Source: Tamarix chinensis (lineage: Eukaryota > Streptophyta > Magnoliopsida > Caryophyllales > Tamaricaceae). Taken from it: 64,000 nt of DNA. The stretch covers positions 77,346,245 through 77,410,244 of the forward strand of contig CM060175.1 of NCBI GenBank assembly GCA_030549775.1, read 5' to 3'. Below are positions 50,629-60,560 of this stretch, in pieces (the first letter of the stretch is position 1; every line of letters starts with the position of its first letter). The notes under the pieces were generated by a model. It searched no databases. It saw only the letters and a list, made by a program, of their open reading frames with translations, and was not told the origin of the DNA. The translations under genes and the position numbers were made by a program.

Positions 50629-50657
50629 CGGCAGCAGCAGGCAGGTCGGCGGCAGTC
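50629..50657. other. Palindrome centre (29-bp spacer)
   Basis: A GC-rich spacer with CAGCAGCAGGCAGG and GGCGGCAG words between perfect inner arm ends GGTTGCAGGCGGT (50616-50628) and ACCGCCTGCAACC (50658-50670). (GA)n at 50571-50592 and (CT)n at 50695-50719 are its mirror-image neighbours. Confidence 0.85.
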
Positions 50658-51944
50658 ACCGCCTGCAACCGCCACCCTGCCACACTGTCCCTTTCTCTCT
50701 CTCTCTCTCTCTCTCTCTCCCCCCTCTCCTTTTTCTCCACCTTTCCTTGCCCATAAGTTCGGACCTCCTTCCCCGAGCTCCCTTTTTCCCCCATTTTTTC
50801 TCCCCACCATCTTCTCCCCTTCGTTCGTGCGCCGCCGCCCTCCGCCGATCCGACCGCCGCACCCAGCCCCTAAACCACCTCCTGCACCCTTCTTCTACCA
50901 CCCTGCACCACCCTAATAACCCTCCCGTAGCCTCTTTCTCCCCTTCTTCCATTTTTCTCCCTATTTTCACCCTTACCACCGAGCCACCTGCAACCGCCTA
51001 TTCCGCCGCCGTCCGGCCACCTCTGCCACCACCCAGGCCACCAATCTCCTCCCTGCAACCCCCTCTATAACCGCCAGGCATTATTTGGCTGAAAACAGCC
51101 CTTGAAACCTTCCATCTTTCCTCCTTCTTTTCCTTCCTTCACACTCCTCCACCTCACCCCTTTCTCGGCCGCCACCTTCGCATCCCTGCTGCCGCCGCCT
51201 CCGCCACCATTAGCCACCAGCAACACATCCCCGACCACCTCTTACACCCCTCTTCACTTCTGCACCATCCACTTGCCTTAGAACCTCCCCCAACTATCTC
51301 TTTTTCTAGCCTAAAGTCCCTAAACCGAGCCACCCTTCCTCCCTCCCATTTCACCCCTCTTCGAGCCTCTCCCCTTTCTTCTTCTGCATGAAACTCACGC
51401 TGCTCATGCAGCGTGAGCTCTCCTCCATGTAGAAAAAAAAGAAAAAGAAATGATTTGGCTAATTTCTAAGGTATAATGGTGTTTTATATTAAGTATTTTT
51501 ACTAATTAAATTTTATAAAGTTTGATACTTGGATTTTATTTCTAACGTGTATATGATGGATATTATTCTTAGGTGTTGAATTACTGATTGTGCTTGGTAA
51601 GGTTTGGTAATTTTGGCGAGATTAAGGTAACCGTTAAATCTCGCTTAAATGCATGGATTAACGCATGTTATCACATTAGGCATTATCAATATGTATTATG
51701 CTTGATATATGTTACTTAGCATTATCATATGTGGTTAATGTGGTTGTTGATGAAAAGGAAGCATGATAGATTGATGATGTGTATGGGAATAATATGTGTA
51801 ATAATTTGGTGGTTAGGGAAAATATAAATTATTATCCATGTTGTGATATGCTATGGTGATTTTTATTACATGTGTAACATTTTGTTAGCATTAGGGGAGA
51901 TTTTAATAATGTATATTGTATATGAGTATGGCCTAAGAGTAAAA

Positions 51945-52925
51945 CGGTGAATGTGTTAATCAAGGGAGAAAATAGTGATTTTGGAGTAGGGGTAAAATTG
52001 TAATTTTGTGAACAAAGGATGGAAGAGTAATTTTTGTATATAAAAGGGGCAATTTGGTAATCTTGTTAAAAAGAATGGAAATTTGGTAAATTGTAATAAA
52101 GGGACAATTTAGTAATGTTAAAATAAAAGGGCAAAATTGTAATCTTGTAATTAAAGGGCAAAATAGTAATTTTATGATTAAAAGACGAAATGATAATTTT
52201 GCAATCTAAGGGCGGAATGGTAATTTGGAAATTAGAGGAGGTAAGATAGTAATTTTATAATTAAGGATAAATGGAAAAGTTATAAGGAAAAGGGCGATAT
52301 GGTAATTTTGGAAGTTAAGGGGTAAAATGGTAAATTTGAAGGTAGAGGGGTAAAACGGTAATTGTGTAAATCAAAGGGGCAAAAATGAACATTGGAAAGG
52401 AGTAAATTGGAAATAATAATTATTGAGAAGAGTAAGATAATAAGTTAAATAACTAAAGGGTAATTTGATAATTAATAGTAGAAAAGGGTAAATTGGTAAA
52501 TATGATAAATGTGAGGGGTAAGTTGGTAATTTAACCGACTGGAGGGTATTTTCGTAATTTTGGATAATGGAGTAGGGTAGTTTGGTAATTATGATAAACA
52601 AGAAGGGCGATTCGGTAACTTAAATAACAAAAGGGTAATTTGGTAAAGTTAATAACAGAGAAGGGCCAAATTGTAATTATGATCATATGCAAGGGTAATT
52701 TGGTAATTTCACCAACCGAAGGGCAATTTGGTAATTTTGTCAATAAGGAAGGGTAGTTGGGAATTGATAATAAAGGATGGTAAATTGGTAATTAATTTAA
52801 TAAAGGGTTAATTTTGGTAATTAGGATAAGGAGGAAGGGTAATTTGGTAATTTGACCAATTCAAGGATAATTTACTAATTATACTAAAGGAGAAAGGGGC
52901 AAAGTGGTAATCTAACCAATCACAT
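51945..52925 (+). repeat. GGGCAATTTGGTAATTTTG minisatellite, right arm
   Basis: Mirror of 48360-49340; degenerate 24-32-bp units. Confidence 0.7.
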
Positions 52926-53824
52926 GGAAAGTATATTAAGTGTAAAAAAATTATTAAGGGGGAGTTAATGTCCTAATAAGTATGATAAATAATTTAGTAA
53001 CCTAAATTGAATAAGGGATAACTTGGTGATTTTGTAACAGGGAGGGTAACGTGGTAATTTATCGAATATGGAAGGGTGACGTAATGATTTCATAAGTAAA
53101 GTGGTAAATAAGTAGTTTGTATCTAGGGTATCATTATGATTGTGAATTCGTGACATGGCTCTATTAGTGTTGATTAACGAGGCAAGAATGTTTGACGATT
53201 AGTAAGTATCACGAGAATGAGTTTTAATTCGGAATTAGATGAGTTTAGGATGGCCTTATTGATGCTCCTATGTTATGTTGGCTGACCACCTGAATAAGAA
53301 ATCTCTGATGATATCTGAACGATTAAAAGAGGATAATTATCTTCTTGTTGTGTTTTTGTGATCACCCTTAATTAAGACACTATTACTTAAAGTGAAAGAC
53401 CTCGAGATCGGGAATGGTGACTCCTTAGGGGTCGCTACCCTAAGGACGTGGTTTAGTCCACGATTGTTTGGTATTTGCTGGTGTGCCTTTGTGCCCCAGC
53501 CAGGCCCTATATCTACTCTTTCTAGCTCTACGGACCTAGTTAGGGGGTATGCATACTTAAGGATTAGGTGTCCTTGTCGGTAGGGTACTGAGTTAGCTTT
53601 ACGCACCAGTACGACCAGGGTACCTTTGCGTCCCTGGGTTACTAGTTGAAGGGGACTGAGTTGCTTTTACGCACCAGTACGACCGGTGTACCTTTGTGTC
53701 CCGGGTTCATGATCTCCCTATCGAGGCAAAATAAATATGGTTGTTGTGCTGATTTTAAGAAAGGAAAGATACTATAAATGAAAGTGGAATATTAATGAGC
53801 CGGGACCAGCGATTTATGATATTG

Positions 53825-54050
53825 AGTACCGGTCCACCGGTTATAATAATGGCCAGGAGCATTGTGCCCTGGGTGATGATTTTTTTATATATATCCCGGT
53901 CCACCGGTTATAATAGTGGCCAGGAGCGTTGTGCCCTGGATGATGAGATTATATATATCCCGGTCCACCGGTTATAATAGTGGCCAGGAGCGTTGTGCCC
54001 TGGGTGATGATTTTATATTCCGGTCCACCGGCAATAATAGTGGAGGTCCC
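53825..54050 (+). repeat. CCGGTCCACCGG array, right arm
   Basis: Four units starting near 53829, 53898, 53960 and 54021. Each has CCGGTCCACCGG, TATAATAGTGG (or TATAATAATGG) and CCAGGAGC..GCCCTGG. Confidence 0.85.
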
Positions 54051-54637
54051 GAGCTCAATAAAAAATTATTTCAGATGTGAATGAGTTATGGAAAATACTA
54101 GTCATTGAGACACTTGATTAATGGCCTCAAGGCCCGAAAAATATCTCGATTACTGATCATGGCCTATCTGATGTTGGTTGTTTGATTTATGAAATATATG
54201 AAAGTGAATTTTACGTATACAGTATTAATGTATGATTGAGTTATTGGATGTACAAATAAATGGATCTGAATACCATGTTTATACCTATGGTTATAACTGA
54301 ATGTAGTAGTATCATGTGTAATATGTGTGCCTGTATTTTAAGCGTATTTTTAAAGGGTTACTCAGTACCGTAGTACTGAAGGGTTCCTTCATGGGGCCCC
54401 TGCCTATTCAATGGGCAGTACCCCTTGCAGGTTGTGTTTCAGGTGCTATTCAAGTGGGCCATTGGGGGAGCGTAAGGTACTGTCCGGAAATTCTTTAGGG
54501 TTTTAATTTGTCTCATTTAAATTCAACGTATTGTTATTCGTAATCACCGTGATTGAATGTTTTCTCTTGTAAAGTATTTACTGTGCTACTCTGATCTTCG
54601 AATGCTCAAGTTCTTGTGAAATTTTATTTAACAACTT

Positions 54638-54706
54638 TAGCCTTAGCACTTAGTACTGGAACGGTATGAGTGAACCGGTCTGGTGCTAAGTGTGGCGGTA
54701 ATACTC
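54638..54706 (+). other. Conserved 3' LTR stem-loop (right arm example)
   Basis: CACTTAGTACTGGAACGGT pairs with ACCGGTCTGGTGCTAAGTG (14 Watson-Crick pairs plus G-U wobbles in 19), followed by TGGCGGTAATAC. Equivalents are at 11609-11675, 18896-18962, 24486-24550, 38961-39027, 41592-41660 and 46575-46645 (minus). It lies about 85-155 bp before the LTR end. Confidence 0.7.
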
Positions 54707-54792
54707 CCAAAATTCACAGTTTATTAAACCGCTTCCGCAACTATCTTTTAATAAAACGAAATTTTTCAGTAGTGAATTTTGGGGGTGTTACA

Positions 54793-55854
54793 CATTTACT
54801 CCTCACATCTTTTGTCAAAGGTGTGGAAGGGGTTTTTAATGGTGGAGGAACCTCCCTTAAGATTCTAGCTCCCTTCTTTGGGGCTCCATACCTTACAGAT
54901 CTATTCTCCTTTTTATATTTTTTGACCTTTATGGCTAAATGATAGAGCTCATACAAGGTATAATACCTATGCATCTACACCTTCATAGTTATGGCATGCC
55001 GAAGACCACCAAGGAACCGATGCATAGTATACTCCTATAGCTCATCCAAAATATCTAATGTACTTCTATGTACTCAATGACCCTCTCTTCAAAGAGGAAA
55101 TTTTTTTGCACAAGTCTTAAGTTAAAGAAGGAGGAAGGAATCTCTCCTTCATCTACTTCTTCATTTTCAACCAATACTTAAATTTTTTACTTTTCCTTTT
55201 TTCTCCTCTTATGAACTAAATTCTCCCACCATAATAAGGCATGGACTTTGAGCTTAAGAACTTCCACCTTAAAGGCTTTGGTGTCGGAATAGCCCTTGGC
55301 CTCAAACAATCTACTACACCTCAACATCCACTCTAAAAAATCTTTGAGATTGTGATTGCCTTCAAACTCCTAGACCTTGGCCCTAACATCATGAAAACTC
55401 TTTCCTTTTTTTATTCCTCTTCCGTGGATCCATATAATACTCACTTGAGGATGAATCTTCCCCATCCTCACTACCAATATACTATACATCCCCATATAGG
55501 TCACAAAATGGGAGTGTTGTTTTTTGTTGGTCTCAGGCCATATTAGGGATTATGGTCTCCAAGATATCAATCACTTTTCTCATATCATTTTAAAGAGACT
55601 TAATGGATCTATCCCTTCTTAAATTATTTGTTTCCTCAAGGCTCAACCCTCTTGGTAAGGAAGGTCTCACATTGAAGATTAAGAAAATTAAGAAGGCTAA
55701 TAAGAGAAAATAATTTTGGTTAAGGGTAGAAAAAATGATATTAGGTTCAAAACAAAAGGGGGTGTTTGGTTCAAAATGTTTTTTGGTGTGTGGGTGTTTG
55801 CTTTAGAAAAGGATTATGGGAAGACAAAATAATGTCCAAATTAATACAACCTAA
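54793..55854 (-). pseudogene. Gypsy gag (decayed)
   Basis: A minus-strand gag domain is readable in shifting frames between about 55560 and 54950. Blocks seen include EFEGNHNLKDFLEWM near 55320-55370, AFKVEVLKLKVHALLWWENL near 55210-55275, and KERFLPPS near 55135-55155. The frame continues to 54797 and, with the palindrome and one CATTT removed, runs on into the zinc knuckle at 46486. Stops are present. Confidence 0.75.
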
Positions 55855-55866
55855 GATTTGATACCA
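55855..55866 (-). other. Primer binding site
   Basis: On minus, TGGTATCAAATC begins three bases after the 5' LTR end (…GCATCA). It matches the usual plant retrotransposon initiator-Met tRNA site TGGTATCAGAGC at 9 of its 12 positions. Confidence 0.75.
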
Positions 55867-55869
55867 ATT

Positions 55870-56794
55870 TGATGCATATGATATCCAACTTAGGTCTTGC
55901 TAGGAGGTGGTGTTCCAAAACTACCTAGAACAATCAAAACAAAGAGAGGAATAGGGAGAGATTTAAAAGACTAATACTGATTCTTGGTAACCCCTTGAAT
56001 TAGTATTTACAAGAACCACCTAAGTTTTAAACTCTTAGGATAAATCTTAAAAGATTTTTGCAAAACTTCAAATTCTTACACTAGATTTTTGAAGGAAAGA
56101 CTCTTGGATTTCTTGAGAGGAAATGTGCATTCAATAAGTTGTGTTCCTCTATTTCATTTTATCCTTGAAACTTATAAAAGAAGTGTAGGATTAAAGGTTA
56201 CAACTTAGCCAACCAATACATGTGATATGAGATAAAACAAAGGAAAAAAATCTATTGAAATATTCCATCCATGAGTTTTAGTCATGGATAAGAATAGTTA
56301 AGCAGATTTTCGAACATGTATTCCTACATAGCACATGTTCTAACTCATATAGCAACCACATTACATAAAATGAAAGAGACAAATATCATTTTAATCTTGT
56401 AATTAAAAAAATAATTAAGAAATATCTTCTAGCCTTCATTGTTCTTCTCCAAATTTTGTATTGTTCTTTCCTAGTGCTGAAAAGGACTTGACATTCAACT
56501 TGAGAGGGACTTGTGGCTTTTTTATGTGGTTCTAAAGAGTGCATAATGGGCTGCATTTGTGGCATTTTTAGGGCTAAAATATTAAGGGAAATGGGTTTAA
56601 AAGGTGGGAAAACATGACTAATGGTGGCCTTTTTGGGGTGTTTTGTGGATAGTACAAAGGGGGGTTGATAAGACTTACATGGATAGGTTTTATTAGATGA
56701 TTAATTTGTCCAATTAAGGGGAGTTTTGTGACTCTAAAACTTGAAAAAATTAATGACAATATTGTGATCACCAAATGAGGATGTTTATGCATTA
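55870..56794 (-). mobile_element. 5' LTR of the gypsy element
   Basis: 925 bp from TGATGCATATG to ATGCATTA (plus strand), collinear with 34602-43104 once the nested insertions are removed. It serves as the empty-site control for both insertions in the partner LTR: no LTR at the CTTAC site (about 56076) and no MITE at the TGTGCA site (about 56135). Confidence 0.9.
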
Positions 56795-57900
56795 CTATAG
56801 GTCTAAGCTGAGACTAAGACCACCGAGATCACAGAATAACGGTCAATTGGTCTTCCATATCATTTGATGTGTCCCAAGGGCTGGTCGATGGGTCATGTTG
56901 ACTAGTCGATCGGTTGCGGGAACCTATCAATTGGTCGGGGCAAAAACAATCTTTGTTGAACACATTCACATACAATAAAGTTCTTCAAGTTTTTATCATT
57001 CAATTCAAACATCAATCATTGATCATATAAGGCTCTTAACAAGTAATATTCATGGATTAACATTTGTAATACCTAATTCATGCTTGGAATCTTAGTAGCA
57101 TATTGAAATCATGCTTGCACCTTTACCAAAATCATTAAACGAACTAATGTCTTATATCATGTTCTTTCTTGTTATATATTTATGCAAAACAATTTATACA
57201 TCATGATACACATGCTAATATTGCTGAAATTCTCAAAATGCCAAATGTAGCCATGAATCCAAATCATACCCATGAGGCTAATGCACACAAAATTTCAAGT
57301 TAGGCTTTTCTATGCATTCTGTCATTTATTCAACCTTAACATACTCAAAAATATTTTCATTTTTAAGGTTCATGAGTTCATAGAAATATAGAGCATACAC
57401 CTCACTCATTCATACTATTTCTCACAAAATATGAAGGCCAATAGTTCTACTCAAGAAAACTTAGCACAACCCACCAAAAGAGAGCAAAAGTCTTCTTCAA
57501 CTAGTATATTTGAACCTTTCCAACTCTTAAACATCATAAAAGATAAGATAAAAACCTTAGCAAAGCCCTTAAAATTGCAAAAGAACCAATATAAACCAGA
57601 AATGAGAGAGCAAAAATTAGAAAGAACCAAATCCTTACGAGAAATAGAGAAACAAAGAGAAGAAAAAAAATATCCCTCACTCTTTTCCTAAATCTAACCC
57701 TATATTATTTAAGAGCAAAATAGGAGTTAGAGGAAGGATTAAAAGAAGGAATAAGGGTTAGCGATAGAGATTAGAGAGAGAAAATGTGGGTAAAAGTAAA
57801 TATGGGGAAAAATAGGGAGACTCGGATGTTGGGAAGAGAGGTAAAAATGTTTTGCCCTTTAGGAAAAGGGAGACTCAGAGGTTAGCAATAGTTTTATTTC
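56795..57900 (-). mobile_element. Long LTR, minus strand, 5' part (continuation of 32192-34601)
   Basis: Sequence resumes here after the gypsy element. It turns purine-rich at 57440-57890, as expected for the reversed pyrimidine tract of a minus-strand long LTR. The LTR start was not found, so the right limit is a guess. The 86-codon frame at 57431-57691 (Lys/Glu/Gln-rich) lies in this tract and has no recognised homology. Confidence 0.45.
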
Positions 57901-58789
57901 ATTGCTCCAAGCTGATGGCTATAAGGATAAGGAAAAAATAAATAATAATAAATAAATAAATAAATAAATAAAGCCTAAAGCGCCACATGCTTTCTGCCAA
58001 GAGACCACTTTTGCTAGCACCTATCCGGACACTATAGGCTTTCTTAATTGAAGAAGTTTTAGGAATTAAACTTCTTCATTTCGGCAACAGATAATTAGAT
58101 ATATATAAAAAGAGTACAAAAAAAAAGTGCGATATATCTGGACACACATAAACTAGGACTGTTTTTTGTGTTTTTTTTTTTTTTTTTGTCTTACAGACTC
58201 AATATCCAAAGCCCAGGTCCGATTAAATCTAAATGCTATCCGAAGGGTCCTTTATTTAGGTACAGCTCCCTCAAGAGCATTGCTCTTGATTTAGAAGCTA
58301 GACATTTGGTAGATAGAGGGACATACATCCATCTTCACCTTGTAGCTATCGCAATGTTTCGCTGAATTCCACTACTTTCGCCCAACTTAAATATCAGGAA
58401 AAAAAAAATACTCTTTTTATCATTCTGCTGATGCCAGACGTACGTGAGATAGGAAATGAAACCATTTAATAACAATGCATAGGTCGGCCGCCTCTTTCTT
58501 TCTCTTGTTCTTTCTGCTCCTTCATATACATGTATACAGGTACACGCTAGTGTTTGGCATCCACATACATAAATTGGTTTCTAGCTTATTTGATGAAGCC
58601 AATAAAATTCTGAAAAAAAAAAAAAAAAGAGCTACAAGTTTTCCACTAAAAAAAGCTATTTATTAAAAAATTATTTGAAGTAGTTTAATTTTATAAGTTT
58701 TCAGTTAATTTTTTAAGCCTGTACGCTAGTTTTATCAATAAAAAATAAAAAATTGCCTCAATATTTCAGACTTCACTGCATATCTCGTC
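57901..58789. other. Unassigned sequence
   Basis: No gene recognised. (AAAT)n lies at about 57938-57972, with poly-T and poly-A runs near 58170 and 58612. The purine tract of the LTR ends near 57890. Confidence 0.5.
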
Positions 58790-59460
58790 CACCCATCCAC
58801 AACTTTCCAAAATATCCTCCGTACCTACCTCAACCGGAAGAGGGCGTTCCACGATGATATGAGCCGCCGTCTCGGTATTAGCGCGGCCCATAGGAAACAA
58901 CACATCAAGTGTCCCCTAGTGGCCTACCTATTCCGTGGAAAGCAGTCTTAGTTTTGCAGGCACTCAATTATTCAAGCCAAGCCATAAGGTATTTGAAAGT
59001 GGACACCAAGAAATTATAATGCCATCACGTGGGGTTTTGTCTATTTTGTGCGACTTCTATCTTTCTTCCACCACAACAGTACGCCACTTTCCATCAATCT
59101 TCCTCTAATGAGTAATGACATCGGCTCCATGAATTATCTTGAGCATGGGTAATCACGAAAACTTCCAAAGCGAACTTGATCCCGTTGGTCGGTAATCCCC
59201 ACACCTAGCGAGTGCCCTTCGATCTTTTCTTCTTCTTTTTTTTATTAAAAAAAAAAACGATGCGTACCCATTTAATCCAAAGAGACTCCTTCATATGCAT
59301 GCATGCTCCATAACACCTTGCCATTAAAAGGCAAAAGTAATGTTGGAGGATCTTGAAAAGAATAACAATTAAAGCTCCACTAAGGCTTGGAAATTCTCGA
59401 ATATGTCCAAATGAAGTTACATCAACAAATACAAAGCCTATCGTGGCGTGGACAACCATT
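58790..59460 (-). pseudogene. LINE (non-LTR retrotransposon) C-terminal relic
   Basis: On minus, LMARCYGACMHMKESLWIKW (about 59265-59330) resembles the post-RT motif of plant LINEs (ALLAK/LMAKHLW..ESLWIKWV). About 400 bp further, ETAAHIIVERPLP (about 58845-58885) resembles the end of the LINE zinc-binding domain (ETAxHLFFxCP). Frames are broken by stops and the RT core is absent, so it is an old 3' fragment if correct. Confidence 0.4.
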
Positions 59461-60129
59461 TCCCACTCCCCATTTCTTTTCTTTTCTTTTTCCTCCTCCT
59501 ATTTTACAATGGTGCATCGGCAGTGGAAAATTAAATATTTAAATTTAATATCTATTATTTTAAATATCTAAAAAATAAAATTAGATATCAGATGTGGATT
59601 CGGTTAATGATGTGTGATTCATTTTGCATGTGGTTGATAGATATAGATTTGAATGAACATCACTCACAAACCACTTAATCTCACAAAAGAAAAGAAAAAA
59701 AAAATCAAAAGATTTCTAAATTATCACTCACACAGATTATATAAATATAGGACAACGAAACTCACGTAAGGTCTCAACGAGAAAAAATCTCAATTTATTA
59801 ATTCAACTCAACTTCATTATCAAATTAAATTACAAGAGATTTATACAGCCAAATTGTACATCCTCAAACTAAATCTTCTAGCACACAAAAGATAAATGAT
59901 CACACTCTTAAAACATCAAACTCTATATAGTCTTAGCTAATATCCTAACAAGCTTCTTAACTATTAAATAACAATGAAATAATGACTAATAAGTATTAAC
60001 TCTCTAATACCTAAGCACTGTTTACTATATTGTTCATGTGAATAGTGACTCGTGAATACTGATCAAATAAAATAATATGATAAGATAACTCATACTATAA
60101 GATAAATTAACTTAATAGCTAAATTAATA
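59461..60129. other. Unassigned sequence
   Basis: AT-rich and non-coding. A stretch at 59760-60000 (GGTCTCAACGAGAAAAAATC and following) looks like the end part of a copia-type LTR. No partner or termini were identified. Confidence 0.4.
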
Positions 60130-60560
60130 ACAATTAACTAACTAATTTTTTCTTGATAAGGTCCGACCCTAAGTTGTAGTGCCATCTCATAAGTAGACCC
60201 ACTAAAGTTGGCTCGACCCAATCACTCCAACCTAAATTATCCGATTTAAAACACAATCTAGACCTGAAAATTTCAATATGATCTAACCTAAATCAATCCA
60301 AATCTGACCTGAATATAGTTAACCTAATTATGACCTGTATCCAAAATGACCCAAACTAAAATAACTTATTCCCGAATAAAAATTTGATAATGACCCGATC
60401 CAAACTTACTCGACCTAAGATGATATGTCTCAAACCTTACCTATACCCAGACATAAGTCCAAACTAGATCAAAACTAAATTCAAACTTAATCCACAAAGG
60501 TAATATTTTATCTCATATAAATTGATACTTAAACACTAATAAATTATCTTATTAATAAAA
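60130..60560 (-). repeat. Dispersed GGGTCGGGTT-type repeat, copy 2
   Basis: The reverse complement matches 24841-25240 (see there). It directly adjoins a minus-strand long LTR fragment; copy 1 lies about 225 bp after a long LTR end, so the pair may be associated with this LTR family. Confidence 0.5.

Larger units (their letters stand above)
46487..54792. mobile_element. 8.3-kb near-perfect palindrome of two inverted long LTRs, with 5-bp TSD
   Basis: The left arm (46487-50628) is the reverse complement of the right arm (50658-54792), around a 29-bp spacer (50629-50657). It starts TGTAACACCCCCAAAATTC and ends GAATTTTGGGGGTGTTACA, both LTR 3' termini. CATTT flanks both sides (46482-46486 and 54793-54797). 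Where I compared the arms, differences were almost all single-base indels: a G-run at 50040 against 51250, a T-pair at about 50145 against 51138, and an A/T-run at 47400 against 53880. Identity is therefore very high, well above that of the host element's own LTRs. It carries no internal retroviral sequence. Confidence 0.93.
50658..54792 (+). mobile_element. Palindrome right arm (long LTR, lacking its 5' start)
   Basis: Same content as the left arm in plus orientation: pyrimidine tract (50658-51430), minisatellite (51945-52925), 'acttaaagtgaaagac' landmark (53385), CAGTACGACC pair (53585-53710), array (53825-54050), 3' stem-loop (54638-54706) and terminus GGTGTTACA. Open frames inside (for example 50311-51070, 53392-53583 and their mirrors) are non-coding LTR sequence. 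Confidence 0.9.
34602..56794 (-). mobile_element. Ty3/gypsy element, complete but decayed, with nested insertions
   Basis: The 3' LTR is 34602-43104 (interrupted) and the 5' LTR 55870-56794 (925 bp), with ends TGATGC..GCATCA/GCATTA. Flanks CTATG (34597-34601) and CTATA (56795-56799) form a 5-bp duplication with one mismatch. A primer site follows the 5' LTR, and a purine tract (AAGAGAGGGAGGA on minus) at 43105-43119 precedes the 3' LTR. The order on minus is gag, protease, RT, RNase H, integrase. Without the three nested insertions the element is about 6.3 kb. Its LTRs differ at roughly one base in seven over the first 200 bp by eye, so it is old. All coding regions carry stops or lost catalytic residues. 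Confidence 0.88.

Noticed and set aside
50311..51070. Frames of 201-244 codons across the palindrome centre
   Set aside because: They cross the inverted repeat and read both arms, so one half is the antisense of the other. They cannot be a conserved protein.
47679..53606. Pairs of identical small frames on opposite strands (89, 63 and 70 codons)
   Set aside because: They are identical only because the arms are palindromic. They fall in LTR minisatellite and landmark sequence.
46487..54792. Reading the palindrome as a Mutator or Foldback DNA transposon with giant terminal repeats
   Set aside because: Termini are TG..CA, the duplication is 5 bp (not 9), and the arms match LTRs found singly elsewhere in the window.
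46487..54792. Palindrome as a sequencing or assembly fold-back artefact
   Set aside because: Such artefacts would mirror the flanks too. Here both sides end exactly at LTR termini with a matching CATTT and different flanks. Long-read confirmation is still desirable because the arm differences are homopolymer-type indels.
57431..57691. 86-codon Lys/Glu/Gln-rich frame
   Set aside because: Lies in the purine-rich part of a minus-strand LTR and has no recognisable domain.
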